From Saccharum officinarum (Eukaryota > Streptophyta > Magnoliopsida > Poales > Poaceae): 64,000 nt of DNA. The notes under the pieces were generated by a model. The model saw only the letters and a list, made by a program, of their open reading frames with translations, did not search any database and was not told where the DNA came from. Within the stretch, counting starts at the first letter, position 1. Each line of letters opens with the position of its first letter. Of this stretch, positions 35,601-45,509 are shown in pieces. The stretch spans positions 92,800,401 to 92,864,400 of the forward strand of contig CM036162.1 of NCBI GenBank assembly GCA_020631735.1. The letters run 5' to 3'. The position numbers and the translations under genes were made by a program.

Positions 35601-38411
35601 CGCATCGCGCTCGCGCGCCCAGATGGCGGCGGCCGCACGTACCCGAGACTGCCCCTCCGCGGCGGCAGCCCGGGCGGCGATGAGTGCGGCGGCGAGGACG
35701 GAGTCCGGGCGAGAACCATCAATCGCAGCGCGGGACACCATGGGGCCGGAGCCGCCGGGCAGCAGGGGGCGCAGACCGTCATCAGTGATGACGTCTTGGG
35801 CGCCGGGGAGGGGCTGCTGCTCCGGGCGGGCCGGCTGATGATTGGGCGGCGGTGGATGGCGGGCCTGCTGGAGCAGCGGCTGCTCGGCCGGTCGGAGCGG
35901 CTGGAGCGGCGGCGCTGGGTGGAGGTCCGGGCGGGGATCCAGGGAGGCGGGGTGGGGAAGGGAGCCGCCCACCCCAGGGCCGGTCCCAGCAGGGTGCAAG
36001 GAGCCGCCAGGCGGGCCATCATGGCCGGCGGCCAGCGCCTGCGCCACCGGCGACCGTACAGCAGGGTGTGAGGCAGAGGCGGCAGGGGTTGGAGCAGGGG
36101 CGGCCAGGATTTGGGCCCAGATAGAAGAAGAGGAGAGGAGGGGGAAGTGGCTGGAGAGGGAGGGGTGAGGGGGAGGGGCGCCGGCCATGGCCGGCGGCGG
36201 CCAGCAGGGGCGGCGCACCCTGTGGCGGCTGGGAAGGGAAGGAGGAAGGAGCAACCTAGGCTCCGATACCAGTTGTCAGCACTTTCACTCAGACCCAGCC
36301 CAGAGCTCAGCCACAGGTTCAGGCGTTCATGCGCTCGCGCCCCTCATAAGGCAGGAGGCCCATTCCTCTCAAAAGCCCGAACTCTTGAAAGAGGGAATCT
36401 CCCCCTTATAAGGCGGCCACGGCCCCTTTCCCTTGGAGAGATGGCACTGACCACCTGTGGTGCTAGCACCCCATCCCCCGCAGGGAATGAGGCCCGGCCC
36501 AGGCACCATACCGGGCTCTGATACCATGTTGGAAAGTAATTCTCTCAATTAGGGCTAACCCTAGAAGGGTAGCTATATAGGTTCCATACATGGGCCACAT
36601 GGGCCTTAGCCACATGGGCCTAAACACATACTCCAACACTTTCTTTATCCTTAGTTCGAAGATATCTCATAAATCATCTACAGTCTACACATTACTATAT
36701 CACTGATCTGGCTTTGCTTTTTTTTTCCATCAAGGAATCTTTGGATCAAGGTAAGAGTACCTATGGTGTTATTAGTGCTAAGCAGGCTGAAGACCTCCGT
36801 CTGAAGGAGAAAAAGAGACGAGAGCATGAGGTTTGCAGTATGCTTATGAAGTGATGTTTGGATAATGTATTAATAATGTGCATGTTGTTTGTTTATACTG
36901 ACATTCTCTTCTCGTCTTTGTTTTACAGAAAAATCTACCAAGGAAGAAACGCCGAAGATTAGAGGCCCAGCGGGAGATGTTGGAAGATGAGGATGAAGAT
37001 GACGAGGAAGCAAAGGTTCAGTTCTTTGAGTTATTTTGTTATCGGCCTCTGCCAATTGCTAATTATCCCTATGGATTTGATGCAAGTAACTACTGAATTA
37101 ATTAATTGAACCATGACATTGATGTTACATCAGCATTGATCACATATGCCCCATGGGCCAATATACAAATAGGTGTGTGTGTGTGTGTGTGTGTGTGCAC
37201 CTGTGTGTAGAAGCCCCTACATAGTGAAGGAAATGCAAACAATGAAACAAATACATGTACATAGGTCATGCTACACCCGCAAAAAAAAACATTGGTCATG
37301 CTACAATTGACTTTGGTATTCTGATCCAGTTTGCAGTTGCTGTGTGATGGTTCTGTGCTGTGGAGTCTAGTTTTTTAAATCTTTGCTAATTTAGTAATAC
37401 ATTCCTGTTGATGCTTCGAAAAAGATGCTTTCAACTTTCACTTTTCGTGTCACCCTACAAAATAAAGCCCCAACTCTTCTTAAAAAGAATTGTGCAACAC
37501 TTTTGACAAATTCTTGTGTGAAAGTGTGTCTTTTAACTGTACATAGAAACCTAATTGCCTGTGAAGTAATAACATAGGAAGTGTTTCTTTCAACAAGGTC
37601 TGGTTTCAGTTCCATTTGAATTGGCAGTTAGTTTGGCTATTGCATGAACTTCATATTGCATTTGCCATAATCTGAAGATTTAGTCATTTTATTATCATCT
37701 GTATGCAGAGGTTGGTCACTGTAACTTATTTTTTCTTTTATAATGAAAATTGGATGTTATGTTCAAAAGCTACGAAGCACCTCTTTTACTACCTTACATA
37801 ACGAAATTAGATTTGCCATGGGGATGTCATTTTTATTCTTAAGTCTTTAGTTTCATATGAAAAGAAACATGTGCTGGTACATGTGGTTCACTGCATTCAG
37901 TTCTAAGCATTGAAGAATCTCCTACAGGAAAATGATAGAGGGAAGAAACCAAAGAAAGGCCAATCTCTAGTGGATGCTGCTTACCGAAAGGCAAAATCAT
38001 TGAAGGCGGCCAGCAAACGGGGTCCTGGTGCAGGCAAAGGAAAGAAAGAGAAGAATGCAAGACAACATTCTGAGAAGACTCCGAGCAGGCATGAGGAGAT
38101 GCGTGAGCTTTTCCAGAATGATATGAGTGAATGGAAACAGGGACGCTCCTCAAAGAAAAACAATTTCACGCACAAAAAATCAAAGAACGCTTTTAAGGGC
38201 AAAGCAAGGTATGCAGCAATGGTTTAAATTAGAACTGTTTGCATTGCCAGTCAACTGGAAATGGAAATGGGTAAAATGACCTGATTGAGCTCTTGTGACT
38301 ACATGAGGCTGCCTAACAAATTTTTTGCATGTGATGTAATGTTAGGTGCTACAGCATTTGTAATTGAGTTTTTTTCCCCTTTTCTTTGGCAGGTACAAGC
38401 GCCGGAAGTAG
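20605..38411 (+). CDS. RH28: DEAD-box RNA helicase, DDX27/Drs1 type
   Basis: Nineteen exons join in phase to 792 residues: 20605-21063, 21271-21444, 23153-23221, 23303-23409, 24861-24939, 25544-25717, 25874-26022, 26144-26239, 26746-26848, 27637-27699, 27882-27943, 28776-28872, 29498-29616, 29690-29732, 29868-29969, 36735-36830, 36929-37015, 37928-38208, 38393-38411. An acidic N-terminus (to about 150) is followed by the Q motif GYQKPTPIQ, Walker A AITGSGKT (split by intron 3), PTRELA, TPGR, DEAD (about 337-340), SAT and [11 protein letters not shown] (about 514-524). The tail is lysine-rich and basic, ending KARYKRRK. Length and order match Arabidopsis RH28, human DDX27 and yeast Drs1, nucleolar ATPases for 60S subunit assembly. 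Introns hold a LINE, a probable SINE, tandem duplications and a 5.8-kb antisense Copia, yet every exon is intact. Confidence 0.95.
21445..23152 (+). other. Helicase intron 2, with a probable minus-strand SINE
   Basis: This 1.7-kb intron has no coding content. At about 22040-22282, read on the minus strand, there is a B-box-like GGTTCAACCCTGGG preceded by a TAGGACATCCAGTTGTG block, with a T run at the far end. That suggests a SINE unlike the other two. Only a 6-bp CTATAG repeat flanks it, so the call is tentative. Confidence 0.4.
23922..24643 (+). mobile_element. 5'-truncated LINE (3' end) in helicase intron 4, 18-bp target duplication
   Basis: A frame through 24511 encodes the C-terminal part of a plant LINE reverse transcriptase ORF (phrases [51 protein letters not shown]). 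The element ends in a (TTG)n tail. TGCATTGTATAGAATATT flanks it at 23904-23921 and 24644-24661, an exact 18-bp target duplication. The catalytic domain is missing because of 5' truncation, so the copy cannot move by itself. It lies in the sense direction of the host gene. Confidence 0.92.
26436..26625. repeat. Diverged 94-bp tandem repeat in helicase intron 8
   Basis: Two copies begin TTCATGCAAT (26436 and 26530) and share TTTTTATACC, CACATC and GTTCA landmarks at matching spacing. They differ at many sites, so the duplication is old. Confidence 0.7.
27020..27124. repeat. Two-copy 52-bp tandem repeat in helicase intron 9
   Basis: CGATTTATGATCCTTTTTGG...TGTGCTCCACACCT is followed at once by a copy starting CGATTTACGATCC. 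The copies differ by a few bases. Confidence 0.75.
28851..29154 (+). repeat. 152-bp tandem duplication copying the end of helicase exon 12 and its splice donor
   Basis: Bases 28851-29002 and 29003-29154 are head-to-tail copies with two visible substitutions. The unit starts inside exon 12 and includes its last 22 bases (TAGGTCCCTCTTGAAAGCAATT), the donor GTAAGT and the first 130 intron bases. A second, apparently functional donor therefore exists at 29025. Confidence 0.92.
30837..30948 (-). repeat. 3' LTR (112 bp) of the intronic Copia
   Basis: The repeat starts TGTTGGAAAG and ends CTCCAACA, matching 36527-36638 base for base by eye. A polypurine tract (CTGCGGGGGGG on the minus strand, 30949-30959) lies immediately inside. 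A second G-rich tract sits at about 31013-31023. Confidence 0.93.
31032..36188 (-). pseudogene. Copia gag-pol polyprotein, complete but for one internal stop
   Basis: From the ATG at 36188 the minus-strand frame runs 1,718 codons to the stop at 31032, with one in-frame TAG at 32361-32363. A start at 36254 is also possible but has a poor context. In order, by approximate residue: Gag (YARWRDL near 275), an Arg-Gly-rich stretch instead of a zinc knuckle (near 540), protease (ADSGATYHT near 611), GAG-pre-integrase ([10 protein letters not shown] near 748), integrase with Asp-Asp-Glu residues (DLWTSP, CDNGREF and the Glu of AERMIRT, about 812-911), reverse transcriptase with YVDD (near 1405) and RNase H (TDADWAG near 1573). 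The stop falls at the start of the reverse transcriptase, so only the part up to integrase can be translated without readthrough. Confidence 0.92.
36274..36468 (-). mobile_element. Second LTR-like module inside the Copia leader
   Basis: On the minus strand a G-rich tract (CTGCGGGGGATGGGG, 36469-36483) is followed by a 195-bp segment running TGCTAGCACC...GTGCTGACA and containing CCTTATAAGG. After two bases comes a second primer-site-like TGGTATCGGAGC (36260-36271). This is the order polypurine tract, LTR, primer site, as if another element's LTR were embedded between the outer primer site and gag. No matching copy was seen at the 3' side. The interpretation is inference. Confidence 0.45.
36515..36526 (-). 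other. Primer-binding site of the intronic Copia
   Basis: The minus strand reads TGGTATCAGAGC, directly adjoining the 5' LTR with no spacer. It is the initiator tRNA-Met type typical of Copia elements. Confidence 0.9.
36527..36638 (-). repeat. 5' LTR (112 bp) of the intronic Copia
   Basis: Identical by eye to 30837-30948. The flanking CTTTC at 36639-36643 repeats the five bases before the other LTR. Confidence 0.93.
37171..37198. repeat. (GT)n microsatellite in helicase intron 17
   Basis: About thirteen uninterrupted GT dinucleotides. No function is implied. Confidence 0.9.
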
Positions 38412-39690
38412 AAGACTCGGCCATCTCCGGGTTTATATTATATTCCCTTGTCTCAATTTTGACTGACTGATCCTGAAGAAATCTCTGGGATCCAGATGTT
38501 TCCAGTCACCTTGCGTTTGCTTGTTGTAAACTTATTGTCATATCATGTTTTGAAGCATACCGTTTTCTGATGTCTCTAATGATTTCGCTGAGAGTTGACC
38601 TCACTTTGGTTTCAACACGTGTCATCGTTTCGTAGTTCGTACTTAACTCAAATCTTACTTGCCAGACGGTGTTGTGTGGAAACGTCGACCAGCTTGCTAT
38701 GTTCCTGCGCCTCGTATGCAATGGCAAGTTTGCACTCAGTATTCCAGTGCAAACTTTTGCGGATGTGTGATGTTCATCTTTCTGAAAGCAAGTTCTCATT
38801 TGAAGAGCTATTTGAATAAAAATTGCTCTTTCTATCATTCAATAGTTTATTTATGTCTTGTGTGCACTTTGTAGAGCTAATCCTGCTCTCCATCTTTGGA
38901 GAATGACAATATTTGGAGATCTAATTGAAGAAGTTGAAGTACCTTTTATCAACAAAATATTTATTCCTATTAATATGGAAGGGTATAAAGAGACTCGATA
39001 TTGAAGGATACAGAGACTCTTGGAGTTAGTTGGAAATCAAGCGAGCATTAGATTAGCACCATGCCTAACGCATCCAAAGCAATGCCGACTGTGGTTTTGC
39101 TGACGTGCTCCACGGTTACCGGTGTTTACATGGCCATTCCGTTCCCACCATAGATCTAGATTCATCTGAATTTAAAAACGATTCAGGCGAAGCAGTAGTG
39201 GAAAATGAATCATTGTTTGCTTATATGGACGAGACAAGGGAAGAGCTCTCTCCTTGGGTTTTTTTTTTGGGTGTGTGCGCGTGCGAGACCCAGTTATATA
39301 TGAGTGCACACTTACCTCTATGAATGCATGCACACACACTACCACTACGAGCATCTTCGAATAATTGAGTTGAACCGTTTAATGGGTCAATCATCATTCT
39401 TTGTTTTGATGAAGACCAATTAAGTTTGGATAAAAGCCTGATTATTAGAGAAGTAATCTTTTAAACTAGTTATTGTTGGCATAAAGCTATAACTGCTAGA
39501 GATTTTTAAAGTGATTGTGTCTGTCTGTTGATGCTTGTAAGCCTGTGTCTATTGTCTATGTGAGAGTGTACAACGTTTCTTTTTTTGTGAACAGTGTACA
39601 ACGTTTCTTTAACTATTTATGCTTGCAAGTTGTCATTATATATATTGTTATTATTATGGTGGTCAATTTGGGCTGTCACTATTTTGTCTC

Positions 39691-39807
39691 GCCATGTTCG
39701 CTTGAGCTTATCAGCTAAATTAGCCAGCCATTCAACAGTGTTTTTCTCTCACAACAAATCAGCGAACAGTACTTCCAGCCATGGCTTATCAGCCAAGCGA
39801 ACAGGGC
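39691..39807. mobile_element. Short MITE of the 'TGTTCGCTTG' family
   Basis: The inverted ends GCCATGTTCGCTTG and CAAGCGAACAGGGC enclose the core TCTCTCACAACAAATCAGCG. The same family occurs at 44290-44408 and, decayed, at 18427-18531. Confidence 0.8.
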
Positions 39808-40127
39808 GTTTGTTTTCAAAACAAATTGTGAAATTGAAAGTGGGAGTGGGATTCCCCCCCCCCCCCCCCACCCATCATATCTACTCTCTTTAACCCTTTT
39901 AAATGTTGTTCTCGCTTCCCGAGAGGTCAACATACTCAACTTTGATCAAATATACATAAAATATTAATATTTATAATACATAATTAATATCATTAGATTG
40001 ATCATTGAATCTATTCTATTCTTGTATGTGGAATACTTGGCAAATTTTTTTACTAGCTTTGTTATTTATATTTTTTATTGAATTGATATACTGTAGACTT
40101 TATATTGGATCGACTTGTCCTAACTTA

Positions 40128-40821
40128 GGGGGTGTTTGGGACTGCTCCGCTTTCATTTTTATAGATCCGCTTCAGCTCCGCGTTGTCGAACACATCCAGT
40201 TCCAAGAACTCCGGTTCAAGAAAAAGGTAGAGTTAGAGACTAAGTTCATATTTTTTTCTGAAGCATCTCAAGAGGTACTTTAGTTTTTTAAATTTTATAT
40301 TCTCACATGGAGTTGAGAGATAATTATCCACGATGTCACTCATTAATCACCGGTTCACTTCGCATCTATTCTACTTCCTCCCTTACGCACGCTTGAAAAA
40401 GGCCGTGACATTTCTTCTCCGTACGTACATACGTACGCACCAGGACTGTTAGTGCAGCTCATGCTGCCACCAAAGCATCAATCTCTATGCGAGTCAAATG
40501 GTTAGAATAGAATGACCAACCTCACAAAAGAAATCATGATAATTCTTGTACCGTGACAATCAGTTAACTCACCAATGAACAATAATGCACACAGAAGACC
40601 ACGGAAAGGCTGCTTCAATGTACTGTGATATATATAAATGCAATTTTAATCAGGGGCATAATGGACTATTTGTATGAAAACAACCTATTTCTGGAGTTGG
40701 AGCTAGACAGTGTGCCAAACAGTACCACTTGCTCCACAAATTCCACGGTGGAGCTGCTCTATGATGGAGTTCGTGGAGCGGAGCTGCAAAAAACGGGAGC
40801 CGAGCAGTCCCAAACACCCCC
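40128..40821. mobile_element. Tourist-like element with 20-bp perfect inverted ends
   Basis: GGGGGTGTTTGGGACTGCTC at the left and its exact inverted copy at the right are flanked by TTA (40125-40127 and 40822-40824), the PIF/Harbinger target duplication. The subterminal regions rich in GGAGCTG/CAGCTCC are also inverted. At 694 bp it is longer than most Tourist MITEs and carries no transposase. Confidence 0.85.
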
Positions 40822-41245
40822 TTAAAATTACGCAAGCAAGCGCACGTTGCTGTCTATAGTCTGACACTTGCATATAATTGAGATTGGGTTTAGGTGGGGG
40901 TAAAGAAAAATAATAAACTCATTTATACTCTGATGAATCATACACACTAAATATCTAAATCTCACATATAAATACAATGTTGATATTGTTGGCTACTTGC
41001 CTATCCTAGTTTTTTTTTAAAAAAAATAACAAACTTGCACGAAAATAAGAAGAAGATGTGTATAGACATAAATAAACTGACACAATGGTCTAATGAAACA
41101 TAAACAATCATTTGCACGGACAATATACATCACATGGTATAATCCTTCAATTTTGAAAATAAATATTAACGAGTGATAATATATAATGTAAAAATGGCGA
41201 ATAGATTGAGTACCCATTCGTTAGCTTGTTCTTATGCATCTCCTA

Positions 41246-41487
41246 GGCTTTGTTTAGGTGTCACCTAAATTTCAAATTTTTACACTCTCTCCATCACATC
41301 GAATCTTTGGACACATACATAGAGTATTAAATATAGATAAAAAAAATAACTAATTGCACAATTTGGTTGTAAATCATGAGATGAATCTTTTGAACCAAAT
41401 TAGTCCATGTTTGGACACTAATTGCCAAATACAAACAAAAGTTCTACAGTAGCCAAATTTCAAAAAAAAATTGCATCTAAACACCCC
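41246..41487. mobile_element. MITE related to the copy at 8719
   Basis: The ends GGCTTTGTTTAGGTG and CATCTAAACACCCCCC and the interior CATCACATCGAATCTTTGGA and AGTCCATGTTTGGACACTAA mark the same grass MITE family. Confidence 0.75.
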
Positions 41488-41983
41488 CCTAATTAATGAA
41501 TTAGACATCAATCCCCTTGCCCTTTTCATGCTTTGGACACGTAAAAGCTCGCAAGCGACAAATCAGTAATCCGTTTGTGTACTTATTTCCTGAAATCAGA
41601 ATACATTTACCTGTGCTTTTGTACAGCGTCCTGCAGCTCTCCTGTGGTTGGCTTTTTTTTGTGCCGAGAAGATAAGAAAACTTGGCCATTTGATGCATGT
41701 GTCGTTGTATCGTTAAGTCACTCGATGCCTGGGCCTTATCTAGTGCGGTAGGGTCTAATGGGCTTTTCTACTGTTGTCTGGCCCATATGAGTCAGCTGGA
41801 AAACACACAATCCCCTAAAAAAAAGCTCGAAAACACACAAGCACTCACAGAGCGCAGGCAGGCGGCGGCGGAGGTAGGACCACTGGACCAGGTTCCTCGC
41901 GGCCGGCGTTAAGTAGGGCGGCCGCCCTGCCTCGTCCTACTGGTAGGTCCGCCACGGCGCCGCTGGAAGGAGGCTTTGTGGCG

Positions 41984-43970
41984 ATGGACAGGGTCGGCGG
42001 CGGCGAGAAGCAGCTGGAGGATTGCACAGTGGCCAAGTCAGTGATCTCCCCTCTCTCGCTGTGCCTCTCCATCTCTGATTTATGGATTAGATAGTTAGGC
42101 CCCTCTCTCTGGGCCGTGATTCGCAGAGGTAGGAACCCATGTCGATTTGGACATTTGGTGACTATCCTCCCGCTGCTGTTGGTAGTAGGGGTGCATGACC
42201 GAGATTTATCTGTGCTTAGCATCCCCTGAATTGCTTATTAAGACGCTAATTGTTATGGAGGCGATAACTTGGATCCATACATATCCTATGGTGCTGCGAG
42301 CGATGGCTTCTGTTCAGAATTGTTTGCTATGATTTTGTAGCTTGCTTGTACTGATAGATGCAGCCTTGTGCACTGTGCTGCGTGACTGAAAAAGAAAAAA
42401 CTGACGGCCCTTTGCAGTCATGCCTCTGGAAATATATGTTTTTACAAAGATATGGAACTTTGTTTGTGCACCTCAATCTCGTTGCGTGAAAGATAATTCG
42501 TTCTGTCAAGTGCCATGTGAGCTGTCAAGTGCCCTGTGAGCTGACTAGCTAAGAGGGGACTTATTGGGCTAAATGTACTTTTGAGTTACCATTACAGGGA
42601 TCCTACTTCTTTTACAAAGAGGCAGGGTGCGAACCAGTGTCACAACCCTCAATGAAAAATTAGAAACTGTTTGCCATTGTATGAAATGGGCTAATGTTTC
42701 TAGCTTGCTGGTTACTCAGTAACAGATTTTTTTGAGGAAAAAAAAGTCTATTGCTTATCACAGGGCCATGCACATCAAATCAAAAGCATTTTAAAAAGTT
42801 TGATCTAACATTGTCAGGTAAAAGCAATTTCAGATGTTTTGCAATAACGTGAGTCTGCAGAAGGGGTAAATGCTTGTACCTGAAGCAGAATTGTAATCAG
42901 GAAACCAGTAACATGTTTGTTGCATTCTTCAGAATGAAACTGATGCTGATATCAGAAATGGGGAATGTACACCTGTCAGGTTTTATAGATGATTTCAAGG
43001 AAAAAAAGTTGAGTTAGAGTAATATAAGATTTGCACTATTTTATTTTTCTTGAAGAAAAAAAGGGGCTGTATTCTGGGCCATACAAGTTCCTCAGTATTG
43101 TTTGATTACTACAGAAATACGATTCAACTTCATTTCTCTACTTCTAAGTTTGGTAAACCTTTCAGCATTTTTACTGATTGTTAAGTACTGCTGATACATC
43201 CATGATAGTTTACATAGTAAAAGTCTGTCTACAAGTTTGCTTACAATATGAGGTCTTCACGCTGGATCTCAGTTTGAATTGGCGCAGCTGGTTTAGTTCA
43301 GACTGCAAATTCAGCCATTCTTTACTAAGGCAAAATTGTCCTTTTCTCCTTTTGTCCCTCAAAATCCCTTGTATTTGGGTACAATTTTTGAATGCTTGTA
43401 TACACTATATTCCAGGACGGGGGGTATCAGCTAGGCGTGCATGATTGGTTTCAGATACCTAAAGAGAATATGAACACATATATCCCTGTTTGAATTTGAG
43501 TGTGATTTATTTATGTAAGTTATTTTCTTTTTTACCTTCTTGTTGGTGGGTCATTTTGGGTTTCAATATCTGGTCTACCTCAACTTGCTTGAGACTATAA
43601 GGTTTTGTTATTGTTGTTGAATTTGAGAGTGATTTATTTAACGTCTTGTCTTGTGTGAATGATACTATAATTCTAATTTGTTTGCTCCCCTCAACACTGT
43701 TCTCATATCCACTGCAGTGCTCTAGGAACCTGGTTCTTCTCAGTTGCGGGTGCTGTTGTTGCTATTCCTGTGGGCATAAAGAGGAAATCCTTAGCTCCAC
43801 TGGTCTTCTTCGGCACCACAGGAACCATGCTGGACATTATCACGGGCATTAGCCAGTGTGAGCGAGAGCATGCTGAGCGGCAAATGAAGCTTTTGGAAGC
43901 CGAGAAACTCTCGGCCAATGCTTCAGCTGAGAGTGAAAGCTCTGATTCCTTTGGCAGTGCTGACAAGTGA
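41984..43970 (+). CDS. Small conserved two-helix membrane protein, function unknown
   Basis: Two exons (41984-42036 and 43718-43970) join in phase to 101 residues. The first encodes MDRVGGGEKQLEDCTVA. The second encodes two short hydrophobic segments (about residues 20-38, GTWFFSVAGAVVAIPVGI, and 42-58, LAPLVFFGTTGTMLDII) separated by KRKS. A charged ISQCEREHAERQMKLLEAEK helix and a Ser/Glu-rich tail follow. The layout resembles small organelle inner-membrane proteins, such as assembly factors, but I do not recognise a named family. The start is the only ATG that keeps phase with exon 2, and its GCGATGG context is good. The intron holds a small LINE remnant. That it is a real gene is supported by clean splice sites and uninterrupted coding; its role is unknown. 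Confidence 0.75.
43514..43617 (+). mobile_element. 104-bp LINE 3'-end remnant with 23-bp target duplication
   Basis: The segment GGGTTTCAATATCTGG...CTCAACTTGCTTGAGAC...TTGTTGTTG is a diverged copy of the last bases of the LINE at 23922-24643. A 23-bp direct repeat (TGAATTTGAGTGTGATTTAT plus TTA) at 43491-43513 and 43618-43640, with one mismatch, flanks it. It lies in the intron of the small membrane-protein gene. Confidence 0.85.
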
Positions 43971-44289
43971 AATACTTCTCTTGTTTTTCCTCACTTGAGT
44001 TGTTGCTCAGATGCCAATTTGACACCTTTTATTTTCTGAATATACCATTCCTACTCCCACCAATAACGTGTAATTGTGTATTTGAGCAACGATCAGTTGT
44101 TTTCGCCTCATCAGTACATGTCAACTGCTAGTAGCCTAGTAGGGATTAGGCAAACGATGGGTGCGCTACTTTGTGTTCGATGCTGAGATTAAACTTTCAC
44201 AGATACTGGAGATGTCACGGCCCCAAGGCATAAGCTATGCTGAGACTGTATGACTTATTGATTTGGTGTAATCTGTAAGCTCTTACGTG

Positions 44290-44408
44290 TTCCTTGTTCG
44301 CTTGGCTGAAAAGTCATGGCCGAAAGTACTGTTCGCTGATTTGTTGTGAGAGAAAAACAATGTTCGTTGGCTAAAAAAGTACGGCTTATAAGACAAGCGA
44401 ACGGGGCT
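44290..44408. mobile_element. Short MITE of the 'TGTTCGCTTG' family
   Basis: The ends CCTTGTTCGCTTGGCTGAA and the inverted CAAGCGAACGGGG surround GCTGATTTGTTGTGAGAGAA. It is the best-preserved of three copies here. Confidence 0.8.
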
Positions 44409-45125
44409 GATCCCTTGGATACACGAGGTTGTATCCAGTGTCTTTTTTATATTGTGAACTGGGGAAAATATAACAAGGTTCAATCCTGGTCTTCAAGCAA
44501 GTATACCATCTGGCGAAAATAGCCCAAACCATTTTACGGCTAAGTCTTGAACTTTTCAAATGTTATATTTTTTTATAAAAAAAATCTTGTAGATGAATTT
44601 CTTCTCATTCTTAAAATCGTGTATTACAGTTAGGTGGTTTTTAGTTAGGTGGTTTTTATGTGTGGAAGTTTGCTTTTGCTTGCTCAAATCGCCTTGGTTG
44701 CATGCTTCATCTGTGATTTCTATGACTGCTTGATGCGTGCACACTAACAATCTCTCATCTGTTTGTCCAAGATGAATTATCTTGGGGTGATAAGGTTCTT
44801 CTGAAGCTAATGGACTATCCTTGGACCTTGGTCATGCCTATCTCCTTGTCACGTGCCACGTTCTCACCATTATCGTCTGCTCGAGTTGCAGCCACCAAGA
44901 GATGAACGGATGTGCAAATTTGTTGTTCATATCGAGATCCACAACTTTGATTTTGATTGTTTCGCCATTTTGATTGTTTCGCCATCCGAGGTCGTTTAAC
45001 AATTTTGAATTTTAAACTATCAAAACTTCAGTTATTTAGGGACGGAGGGAGTAATGTCCCAATCATCTGACATGCATTCACCGACCCATCTCACATCGTA
45101 TGTTGACCGCTCGCCCTCCGCTATA

Positions 45126-45509
45126 CTCCCTCCGTCTCAAAAATATAGTCGTTATGGGAATCGTGCTAGTCAAATTTTCTCAACTTTGACTAGTTTGTAG
45201 AAAATACGTGCAACATTTATATCTCCAAATAAGTTTATTATGAAAGTATATTCAACGATTTACCTTCGGTAGCAGACACCGTGATGGGCTAGGCTAGGAA
45301 ACCTTATTCGATATGATAGGACAGGTAAACAAAGCAAGGCCTGGGTCGAGAGCCAATTTCATATTCTTCGGTTCCATTCCTGATCGAACTCCCTTCGTGT
45401 CATACTAATATGTACCATAAATATTAATATTTTGTTAAATATATTTGATCAAAGTTAAAAGTTGTTGACTTTTTAGGAAGCAAGAATGACTTTTTTTTTG
45501 ACAGAGGAG
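45126..45509. mobile_element. Stowaway MITE with an internal insertion
   Basis: The ends CTCCCTCCGTCTC and GACAGAGGAG are flanked by TA. The interior matches the Stowaway copy at 14359, except that about 45261-45406 is an unrelated segment of roughly 145 bp placed between two parts that are contiguous in the other copy. Confidence 0.65.

Larger units (their letters stand above)
30837..36638 (-). mobile_element. Full-length young Copia retrotransposon, antisense in helicase intron 15
   Basis: The element is 5.8 kb, bounded by two 112-bp LTRs that I read as identical (30837-30948 and 36527-36638, TGTTGG...CCAACA). The target site CTTTC is duplicated at 30832-30836 and 36639-36643. A tRNA-Met primer site abuts the right LTR and a G-rich tract abuts the left one, so it is transcribed on the minus strand, opposite to the helicase. 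Gag, protease, integrase, reverse transcriptase and RNase H follow in Copia order. Identical LTRs indicate a recent insertion. The very short LTR is unusual for an element with a full gag-pol. Confidence 0.95.
38412..41983. other. Intergenic between helicase and the small membrane-protein gene
   Basis: The helicase 3' UTR probably extends to about 38870. The rest holds MITEs (39691-39807, 40128-40821, 41246-41487), a C run near 39856 and AT-rich DNA. 41850-41983 is the GC-rich promoter and 5' UTR of the next gene. None of the short frames shows a recognisable domain. Confidence 0.6.

Noticed and set aside
31518..36521. Many plus-strand frames of 70-330 aa over the Copia element
   Set aside because: They lie opposite the gag-pol frame and consist of Arg/Gly-rich low-complexity translations. 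The minus strand carries all conserved motifs.
45035..45052. Another Stowaway element
   Set aside because: Only the right end (GGGACGGAGGGAGTA) is visible. No inverted partner was found upstream.
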